The translations under genes were made by a program, and so were the position numbers. The notes beneath the pieces are model-generated. The model did not search any database. It was given only the letters and a program-made list of their open reading frames with translations, and was not told the DNA's origin. A stretch of DNA of 64,000 nucleotides from Apophysomyces variabilis (lineage: Eukaryota > Mucoromycota > Mucoromycetes > Mucorales > Mucoraceae), in the NCBI GenBank assembly GCA_002749535.1, contig MZZL01000395.1:368543-432542 (forward strand). The letters are read 5' to 3'. Positions 24,490 through 32,754 of the stretch are shown piece by piece (position 1 is the stretch's first letter; each line of letters opens with the position of its first letter).

Positions 24490-25704
24490 TTAATTTCGCT
24501 GCTACTTTACAGACATATTGGAAGATTTATTTATTCATATTTGTTTTGCTTTTTATATTTATTGTAAGTGATTCACAGGCTATTGTCAGAACCATAACGA
24601 GTTATTTTTCCTTGCTTTACGCCCTATTCAAAACAGCTGTTCCAATTAACTTTCCCAACATTATGGGGTACGTATTCCTCAACAAACTTCATGGCGCTGA
24701 TCTCAAAGTTGCTTGGCTTGTGTACCTTGGTAATAGCTGGAGGCTCCTCTATTGGCGCGACAGTTTCCTTTGGAACTTCATTGCCACTTGCACTCTCCTC
24801 ATATTTCTTTTTCAATCGTGCACTATACTCTCTGCCATCTTCGGTGCACCGCAAGGCCTTGGATATCTTTGTAGGTTCGTCTTTCAGGCAATCTTAAATC
24901 TTCTTATACTGTGTTTCGTTTACTTCGCAGATCGTTTGCAAAACAAGAATCATTTCATGCTGTTCTTTTTCTATCCCCTCAATCATCCGTCTTGCAATCA
25001 TGTACAATTGCTGGGCCGTTGGACCATCCCATCTTGTTAGCGCCAAAATGCATCTTTGTTTGTGCGCTAGGAACATCATGAAAACTACTAGTGGATGCAA
25101 GTAGTTTTCATTCGTGTGGCCTTGATGGTGGATTTCGAAAGAAAAAGGCATCGATTTGCCCAAAATGTACAAGACATCTCCTACATGAACGGCTGCTCCA
25201 TACATGACTTGAATGTGTCCATTAGACTGCTTGGCGAGACTCTTTCGATTCAAACAGTTACTAGGATAGGAAGCTTCCTGTATCCCCGATATGCATGGAG
25301 GCAGTACTGTATTGCGCGGTTCATATAGTCCTGATTTACTGTACACTGGATTTCAAGTATAATTGGTGGTAGATCTCTTTGAACAGCCAAACGAGGCAAG
25401 TACAGTACATCGCATCTCATAGAATCTGGCCACTCTCTAGGAGCAATGCATTAAGTATTGTCAGCAACATTTAGTAACGTCCTGATGATCAGGTCGATGA
25501 CTGCTTGATGCTTCGCCATATTCTTGCTCAAAATGTCACTTCCTGGACGATAATCTTCCGGAAGCTGATAGATAAGCAAATCATCCGGCACTGGCAGAAC
25601 GATCAATCTGGAATGAAAAATTGCCTCATTTGTTAAAGAAAGATTTACATGTGTCCATGGTCTAAATTAAAAAAAGGAGGAAGTTAAAATCCGTACGACT
25701 GAAG
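24490..25704. other. Spacer between inverted arms (captured host DNA)
   Basis: This 1215-bp unique sequence is enclosed by the two mirror-image arms. It carries the remains of one minus-strand gene, listed separately, and no element termini. It may be cargo carried by the palindromic element or host DNA trapped by an inverted duplication. Confidence 0.6.
24624..25620 (-). pseudogene. Decayed gene, possible PD-(D/E)XK nuclease-like family
   Basis: Reading leftward from about 25615, a frame gives VLPVPDDLLIYQLPED and RTLLNVADN, meets an in-frame TAA, then continues with CDVLYLPRLAVQRDLPP and IILEIQ, and shifts frame near 25255. It then continues through 25250-24894 (YLHPLVVFMMFLAHKQ, TRWDGPTAQQLYMIARRM) and 24854-24624. 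The IxLEIQ strand after a hydrophobic turn resembles the core of PD-(D/E)XK-like proteins. The overall pattern reminds me of a multicopy mucoralean family of unknown function, but that assignment is from memory. With one stop and at least one frameshift it is a pseudogene. Confidence 0.5.
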
Positions 25705-25950
25705 CAGGCGTAACAAGCGTATCGTCAACTCGTAAGGGTTCCCTTCTTACCCCAGCCTTCACTTTGGCCCAAAACTCTTCTATTGGGTTGAGAAAGGGAG
25801 AGTAGGGGGAAGGGTAGAGACATTTGTATCCTCTTTCTTCGACCAATTGCTTAACCTTGACTGGTGTATGGATGAGTACATTATCTATGACAAGATAATA
25901 ACCGTTCATTCCGTGGCAATCCAATCTTTTGTGATTGCCTAATGGACAAA
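25705..25950 (-). pseudogene. Tc1/mariner (DDE_3) transposase fragment, right arm
   Basis: Mirror copy of the left-arm fragment with the same catalytic Asp and Glu motifs and the same truncation point at the inner arm boundary. The frame then runs on into the spacer for a dozen codons and stops. Confidence 0.85.
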
Positions 25951-27258
25951 TTTTAAGATATAATAGGAGAAAAGGAGAGCTTAGCTACATTCAGAGAAAA
26001 TAAAAGTGGAATATAAGGCAATACAATGAGCAGAACAGGAATTGGGTACCATTGCCCTGACAGCTTCTGATACCATAACTGACAGAAACGGATATGATAT
26101 CATCAATGACGTACAGAAACGAACGAAGAGGGTTTATTTCCTCTACAGATGTTCCATTCTGTTCAAGACCTTCTATCGGACTGAGTCCATGTTTGCTCTT
26201 GGGAGAATTGTTGTCTTATCTCTGAATTGTTGTCATCCATAAGACATCCATCGATTTCTTATCCATGACTGTGATTTTTGGTTTCAGTGACCTGAGCAAT
26301 ATAAACGCGAAGGGACAACACCTTTTCTGCTCCTTGGCTCTGTTATACAAAATATCCCCGGTATGTACTTCAAATGGATTATATGTACAGAATGACTGAT
26401 ATCCCTCTTCTGTAACCTTTAGCCTGCATGACCTCTGTCTCGAACCACCTTGATTGTGTGAGTAAGCTCCCTGCACTCCACTAGGTAAGTGAAAAATAAA
26501 TGTTGTCTGTTTATGCACAGTGTTATTCATTATCTTCTGCTTCCAAGTCCTCGCCAGGTGTTGCATCGCTTCAAGTCCTCTGCAGTGCGTTACACTCTAA
26601 CCGGCAATCCATGGAAGCCTTGCCTCTCTCTCGCCGCCCCCACCAATACAGGTGCGGGGCCGGCCCCTACCTTTGGGTAGGATTACCCTTCCGGGATAAG
26701 TCAAAAGAAAAATGTCAAGCTATCCTTCCATTTACTAACCATGAACGTTGTTTTACGCTGCTCGAATGAATTTCGTGTCCACGGAAGGACCAAGTTGAGG
26801 TAAGTAAAATATATTTCCCGCATAATCCATTTACTAATGACGCATATTTATATCCTTTTTAGCGCAAACTTGATCCATGCATGGACGCAAAGTTTAATTA
26901 GAGTAGCGTAAAAAATTGATTAAAGTTTATTGTTTAAATATATAACCGTGAGTGCTGCGTTCTTAACATGTCCACTCTGGTTCGGTCTCAGAGAAAAAGA
27001 AATAAAAAAAAGCCCTTGCGGGCAAAGGGAAAAAAGGAAAAGGCAAAAAGGTCAGGTTAAGAGGGGAAGAGAACAAAGGAGAGTAAGAAGCAGAAAGAAA
27101 AGAAGCCTGGAAAGAGGTCAGAAATCAGGGACAAGGGAGGGGAGAAAACGAAAACACATCTATGGGAGGGTGGAAGGGGACGATATCCAGAGGAGGAAGT
27201 CGTTGGCCAGAGTTCGCTTCGCAAGAGAATTAGTTAGCAATGTGCCTGGTGCATGACA
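25705..27258 (-). repeat. Right arm of 1554-bp inverted repeat
   Basis: Reverse complement of 22936-24489. It carries the same LINE 3' tail, element body and truncated transposase in opposite orientation. It stops exactly at the undetermined base 27259, beyond which only 12 bases of the terminal repeat precede the TA and the LIM gene. The base called N may hide missing sequence. Confidence 0.9.
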
Positions 27259-27259
27259 N
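27259..27259. other. Single undetermined base at arm/terminus junction
   Basis: One N lies exactly where the right arm ends and the terminal repeat begins. On the left side this position corresponds to about 1.25 kb of additional LINE sequence, so the N may be a collapsed gap rather than one base. Confidence 0.7.
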
Positions 27260-28454
27260 TTCAATAAACAGTATTCCATAGTACGTTCTACATGTCTTGA
27301 CGTCCGACATCGAGTACACCATGCATCCATCCTACCAGACTTGTTTTTCTCAACCGTTGCAGAAGAATCAAGTGACTTATTGCACTTGACACAGCAAAGG
27401 CATTTATTATGCCATCGGGTGGCGACCGGACCCGGTTTTTCTTCGTAGACAGAATTTATTCGTTCCTGGCAACCAGGGCACGTCTTATACCCGCCAAGTT
27501 TTGGAAGAGGTCTGACACGCTTAGTCAAGGGGTGCATAGAAAAAGTGAACTCTTGCTTCCTCTGGCTTAATGGCTGAGGAACCATCTTCAAATGATCACG
27601 CAAAGGCTTATCGTCCAGTTGGCATGGCGGGCAGTGAGGTCCATTGACATCACTATACATAGTTGCAGGTGCCAACACACGTTGACATGCAACACATCGA
27701 AAACACTGTTTCCTGCCCGTAGTAAGCTCCTTACCCTTGTTTAATATTCTATGGAGGGTCTCTTACGTTAAGATGCAGCTTCGTGTCTTGCACGGAAAGA
27801 TAGGTTGCCGTAATAGGGTCCTTGCAAGCGTGACACTTATCCGTGGTGTCGACGGTCAAAGCAGATGCACACTATTCATAAAAGTTCATTAAGCAAAAAC
27901 CCAACTAAGACCATTCGCTTTGTTGTCATACTCGCCTCCATATGAAACATTCTGCGAGTATTATCCATGGCAAGTTTCTCTATTTCTATAGGTTGGAAGC
28001 AGTGTTCGCATGTGAGACATTCTGGATGGTATAACACCTGGCTGCCCGGGAGTTGAACATGATTGTTCGAGAGCACCTGACGGCATGCATGGCATGTTGT
28101 TTGGCTGCCATTCAACGAATGTATAGAGAAATTAGACCATGAGAGTCGGCTATGACCCATAATACGTGACGAGGATGTACTCATCACTGCGTCAACGTAT
28201 TTACTTCACAAAACGTGTAAGCCTTCTGTGCTTACTCAGCATAAACCGATCTCTCCTTTTTGTTTTATGCTCACAGTATCCTACCTAGCCTGCCAACGAT
28301 CAACGACTTGCTTGCCCTCGGAGAAATCTTCACTCGCGACATTATCGAGAAACATGGATGCTCTTCTTGTATCCTTCACAACCAAAAGTGCACTGCCGCA
28401 TTTAGTACATCTTTCGGACCGGCAGATCTCTCCACAACGACAACAAAAAGACAT

Positions 28455-29020
28455 GAGATGGAAAGCTAGTTTTTTTGAATATCTGACCATAGTATTTCCC
28501 TACTTTTTTTCCGAGTGCAAAGAACGGTTGCATACGAAATACGGTCTCATACAAGGGACCGGTCTGGCATGCCGCCTTAGTTACAACTTGGAGAATGACA
28601 CAGCAACCAGCTGATATGTGGAATACTTATGATGTCCTTTCAATTGAATCTGCAAAAAACTGCAGTAAGCATATCTTCCTGGTAAAGACAGTAACTAATA
28701 CAATTCATTACCTCGAATACTGAAATATATGATATTATAAGTAAGTCTTGTATCTGCCTTAAAGCGCTTTTGCCCACAAGAGTACCTAACTTGACTATGT
28801 CTATCTGTTCATGGGGAAGCATGGCGGAATAGTTTTATAAAACCGATATCTATAAATTGACACACTGCGTTAGTGTTTTCCAACTGTTAATACAAGAATA
28901 AGGTTTAGAACATGATCAATTACAAATAAGAGCCAATTAATTATTCACAGATAAAAATCCAAACATTATGGCTATCGCATCAATCCTTAACCAATGCGAA
29001 CAGAAATGATTGAGAAAAGT
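28455..29020. other. Intergenic region
   Basis: AT-rich spacer between the LIM gene's 5' end and the 3' end of the TTI1-like gene. No gene recognised. Confidence 0.4.
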
Positions 29021-32000
29021 TTATGTACAAATGATTAATAGCTTTCTAGCATTAGCCCGACAATCACGCTTTGTCATTTTCATCCAGTCAGGTATTTTAA
29101 ATGTGCTCAACGTGTCTACTGGAGGTTGTAATTGTGCCTCATCTCCAAGTAAGGAAAGTGCACAAAGCCAAACATTATCTGCATATTGTGTACTTAAGGC
29201 TTCCAGCATGTCAATGCACGCTTGTTGTAACTCTGGATGCATCTGTGCGTCCAGAAAGCACTCCGTTTCTTTGATTATCTCCATCGCCATCTGCTGGCTC
29301 ATTGGAACCGTCCGTGAGAAATGCTTCAATGTCTCGAGTATGCATTTCTCAAGCCGAAACGTATAAGAAAACGTAGAATAATACGTTGTTCGACCGGAAT
29401 TTATATGGCGAAGCAGTTTCTTAAACCGGGTCCAAATGTCTTGTATACGTGACGATAAGAATTCCCCAGAGAATTCAGCCAGGGTTTGAACTAGCACTGC
29501 TGCACTGAACGCAACAAAATGTTCCCCATCATCCAGACGATTCATTAATAAAGGCCAGAGAGTATGAATGAAAGGATTTAGATGGTCTAGTCTCTTTGCG
29601 AGAACTCTGCTTCCAGACGTTAGCAAGATCAATATTTGGGAACGTATATGTGATGAGGGCGCCATTAGGAAGTGAGTAACTTTTTTCATAATAGCAAGCG
29701 CCATTTGTTGCTGCTTAGTGAGCGGTTCCACCTTTTCTTCCTTCATCTTTTCCTTCGGTTCCTCGTTTTGTTCTCTGGCTATTTCATCCTCAACAATATC
29801 TTCTAGGCTTGGCGTCTTGGCATCTCCACGCTTCTGCCGTTCCAAAAAATAACGCCCAACTTCGTCAATGTTCATACGAGCCTCTTCCTCTTCAGTCTCC
29901 CCTCGTCGTTCTTTCCGTTCTTTAATAAAGTCTGCAATCTCTTTTGACACTCCTTGCTGTTCCTCAGATTTCGTCAATGCAGTCGTCTTCTCGTTTTCTA
30001 TTAACACGACGTTTGCTTCCAATGTATGTATTATTTCCGCTAAAACATCACACAACTGACTACAAAACCACCTATCCATGTGATATTGATCCAATGCTTC
30101 GTAGATCTCTTCCACCGAATCATCCAAATATGTAATTGCTCTCGATCCGGCTACATGAACCAATGCTTTTAATACCATCGGTGCCCGTGGGTTTTCGGTC
30201 AGAAAGTATATCCGCTGCGAGACTGAGTTTATGATATAATCGACGTTCGCTATGGCGAGTTCCTGCGCATTTTTATGCCCCTGTTCATGTGCAATAACTT
30301 CCATGGCGGTAAGTGCATATGTTTGAATGACAAGGTTGGGTGATCCTAAATAAGCCAGGAGCGGGTAAAGGAGTGTAATCAGTTCTTCATCCAGATATTT
30401 CCGCTCTATTAGCAAAGCTGCTGTTGCGATAAGCTGTAGCATAAGACAGGTTGACATTACTTCTGCAGTTTCCACATCCAGGGGCTGCGGAATGCGGGTA
30501 GTAACCGCTGTAGTTTCTGCCACGTTTCGATTGGCAAGAATATCCTCAATATCGCGTAGTACTTCCAAACCAAGAGCATTTATCCGAGTCTCTGTTAATT
30601 CATTGTCGCCTTTTATCCAATCATCTTCTAACGCCAAACCGGATAATAGGGCATGTATCACGTACGCAGCCTGCGGTCGAACCTGTTCCTCCCCTTCCTT
30701 AAGGTAATTCATAAAATGACTGAGCCATAATCGCAAATTGCCAAATTGACCGATAAGGTTCAGCATTCGCGTCGTCTTTTCCATCGCCTGATCCGTTGCT
30801 AAGTGCTTAAATCGTATCTTTGGAAAGATTGGTTTCGGCAAAAAGGTGTCATCCTCTGCAAATTCAAGATATTTTTTGCCTTCCTTTTCTTCTAATACTC
30901 TTAAGCTGTCCTTGTCAATAACCATCGCAGCAATTAAGCCATCGGATACAGAATTGATTGTCATGTCCAAGACACTTTCAGCCTGCTGCCGGAGAAGAAG
31001 GATGTGTCCAATAACCAGAGCAATAGCATCAAGCTTCTCTTGTTCATTGCCCGTCATAAGCTTCCTGGGCAGTGATTGAATCCAGGTATATAATCCTTCC
31101 TTTAAAATAGGAACTATCCTATCCTGAAACGTGGCAGTCCCGCTCAATGCGTCGATATACCCACGGCAGTCTTGTGCGACTGGGCTATATTCATCGTCCA
31201 TACGCAATACAATCATTTCAATGAGGAGAGAAACACAATTATCCATTGATCGTGAACAGGTTGATAAAATTTTGTAGGCAAACAAGACAAATGCGGAGCG
31301 TACTTTCCAATGTGAATGACTTCGTACGTTTGTTATCGAATCTAGCGATTTACGAAGTTGCTTCTTCGTAGCTGCATGCCATTCCGGTGTACGTAGTTTA
31401 TCAGCAATGGTACGTTCTTGTGTCACAGCTGTAGTTTTCTGATGTGACTCGGAGCAGTTTCCCTCCATGCTCAAGTCTTGGAAGGACTTTGCCAGATCTT
31501 TGAAAGATTTAACGTCTTTAACGAATGCCTCGTTGACATCATCGCGCATAACAAACTGGATAAGATCACCTAATGTTTCTAATGCTGCTACAATAATACG
31601 ATGGTTTTCTTTCTCTTGTTTTTGGTATATGGTGCGACACAAAGCAGAAATCACAGAAGGGAACACTTCAGCAATCCAATCGACATCGCGAATGTTGTCT
31701 AGCAGAATCTGGGATAGCGTGCGAGCGGCATCCAGGCGTAGCTGAATATCATGTGTGTCACGCATGGTAGTGAAAACGACAGCTACGCACTGCATCAAAG
31801 GTAATCTGAAGGAGTTATCCAGCATTGAAGGGATTCTTTGCTCGTCCAGTGGTGCCATATCGTGTCGCCCTTCTAAGTAAGGCCTTGGCATGACTGCAGC
31901 TAAGCATTGAACGGCAAGCAGCATAATTTCCTCCGAGGCTTGCTTTCGTGTAATCTGCAGATCTATACATGTTGCAAATAATACGATTAATTGTCGCAGT

Positions 32001-32338
32001 AATTCTGGCTTCATTGCTAACTTCCATAACGTTTGCGATAGCAAAAAGAGGATGCATTTTAGCCAAGGCTCAATGACATGATCTACCATAACATCTTTTT
32101 TGCTACGGCTGTTATGAAATAGTCGAAATAGGGGATAAATGATACTGTCCAGCAATGGCGGATTCAATAGCGTTTCAGGATCGTCGATCGAATTCAGGGT
32201 CTGCAGCATTTCCGCAAGCAAACGCGCTGCAGCGCGACTGGTCTGCGGCGTCAATGGCGAACATTCAGTATTAAGGGATACACCGATCGTATGCACAGTT
32301 CTGAACAAATCCGCGCGTTGAGACTCCAACGTCGACAT
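29021..32338 (-). CDS. TTI1-like HEAT-repeat protein (TTT complex)
   Basis: A 1105-residue, single-exon helical-repeat protein. Its length, HEAT-type amphipathic helices throughout and the C-terminal organisation match TTI1, the scaffold of the TELO2-TTI1-TTI2 co-chaperone complex that stabilises PI3K-like kinases (TOR, ATM, ATR). Telling segments are LYPLLAYLGSPNLVIQTYAL, VDYIINSVSQRIYF followed by PRAPMVLKALVHVAG, and HLNPFIHTLWPLLMNRL. An acidic/Lys-rich disordered insertion (about residues 810-890, KERKERRGETEEEE) separates the two halves, as is usual in the family. The first true ATG is at 32338 (MSTLESQRADLF). It is divergent from the LENG8/Thp3-like gene, so about 400 bp serve as a shared promoter region. 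Assignment to TTI1 rather than another HEAT protein is fairly confident. Confidence 0.82.
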   Translation of the reverse strand: MSTLESQRADLFRTVHTIGVSLNTECSPLTPQTSRAAARLLAEMLQTLNSIDDPETLLNPPLLDSIIYPLFRLFHNSRSKKDVMVDHVIEPWLKCILFLLSQTLWKLAMKPELLRQLIVLFATCIDLQITRKQASEEIMLLAVQCLAAVMPRPYLEGRHDMAPLDEQRIPSMLDNSFRLPLMQCVAVVFTTMRDTHDIQLRLDAARTLSQILLDNIRDVDWIAEVFPSVISALCRTIYQKQEKENHRIIVAALETLGDLIQFVMRDDVNEAFVKDVKSFKDLAKSFQDLSMEGNCSESHQKTTAVTQERTIADKLRTPEWHAATKKQLRKSLDSITNVRSHSHWKVRSAFVLFAYKILSTCSRSMDNCVSLLIEMIVLRMDDEYSPVAQDCRGYIDALSGTATFQDRIVPILKEGLYTWIQSLPRKLMTGNEQEKLDAIALVIGHILLLRQQAESVLDMTINSVSDGLIAAMVIDKDSLRVLEEKEGKKYLEFAEDDTFLPKPIFPKIRFKHLATDQAMEKTTRMLNLIGQFGNLRLWLSHFMNYLKEGEEQVRPQAAYVIHALLSGLALEDDWIKGDNELTETRINALGLEVLRDIEDILANRNVAETTAVTTRIPQPLDVETAEVMSTCLMLQLIATAALLIERKYLDEELITLLYPLLAYLGSPNLVIQTYALTAMEVIAHEQGHKNAQELAIANVDYIINSVSQRIYFLTENPRAPMVLKALVHVAGSRAITYLDDSVEEIYEALDQYHMDRWFCSQLCDVLAEIIHTLEANVVLIENEKTTALTKSEEQQGVSKEIADFIKERKERRGETEEEEARMNIDEVGRYFLERQKRGDAKTPSLEDIVEDEIAREQNEEPKEKMKEEKVEPLTKQQQMALAIMKKVTHFLMAPSSHIRSQILILLTSGSRVLAKRLDHLNPFIHTLWPLLMNRLDDGEHFVAFSAAVLVQTLAEFSGEFLSSRIQDIWTRFKKLLRHINSGRTTYYSTFSYTFRLEKCILETLKHFSRTVPMSQQMAMEIIKETECFLDAQMHPELQQACIDMLEALSTQYADNVWLCALSLLGDEAQLQPPVDTLSTFKIPDWMKMTKRDCRANARKLLIICT

Positions 32339-32754
32339 CAAAAGCAAATAAATCTCACCGTTTTCGGATTACTGGGTGGTTTTCCTTTTCGAATTAATTT
32401 AAGCCCCGTCTGCAGTAGAGTCAATGTCAACGCTACCCTACTTGGATGCGCTAACCTTGCTTTATCCACAGACGTTGCACGCTACTACTATTTGTTACTC
32501 GCTCTGTTACAAAAGAATTGTAGGTTTGTGCTTATTTCAAAGCCGTGATCCTGTGAAAATACTAGGGTGACACTGGGTAATATGGTATGGTGATACATCC
32601 CCCGCCCACGGTTTAATGGTTATACGTGATCTGTACTCTTATATATCGGGTCACCAGTCAATAAGTGGCAGATTAAGGTTGCGCCCAACAGATCATATGG
32701 TCTAAGAGTACCGTTAACAAATTGAGCAGCTCCCCTTTCATGCAAACACTTTGA
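32339..32754. promoter_or_regulatory. Bidirectional promoter region
   Basis: About 416 bp between the divergent TTI1-like and LENG8/Thp3-like genes. No specific element can be named with confidence. Confidence 0.35.

Larger units (their letters stand above)
21670..27271. mobile_element. Composite Tc1/mariner-like insertion with nested LINE and inverted arms
   Basis: The left end CTGTTGATTGAACAAC (21670 on) and the right end CTGTTTATTGAA (27271 leftward on the minus strand) are outward-facing terminal inverted repeats, each flanked by TA, the target duplication of Tc1/mariner elements. The same terminus starts the third copy at 62736. Inside are a nested LINE, element DNA with a partial DDE transposase, a foreign gene fragment, and the mirror image of the element. 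That this is a single insertion follows from the host LIM gene's frame being continuous across it. Confidence 0.8.
21562..28454 (-). pseudogene. LIM-domain protein gene interrupted by a composite transposon
   Basis: Multi-LIM zinc-finger protein, presumably a cytoskeletal or signalling adaptor. Exons 28454-28285, 28203-27936, 27871-27767 and 27735 onward encode a Cys-rich N-terminus (FCCRCGEICRSERCTKCGSA) and LIM-type fingers: CHACRQVL..YHPECLTCEHC, CHACKDPI..CFRCVACQRVL, and CPGCQERI..RWHNKCLCCVKC..CTRC. The reading frame is cut at a TA (27272-27273) by the element at 21670-27271. On the other side, after one TA, the frame resumes at 21667 and ends at 21562; the collapsed coding length is 1113 nt (370 residues), a multiple of three. 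As assembled, the protein would instead run into transposon sequence after MEY. Intron 2 has a GC donor, and intron 3 is only 31-40 nt depending on the acceptor chosen. All LIM fingers lie upstream of the break, so a truncated product may still work. Confidence 0.8.
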
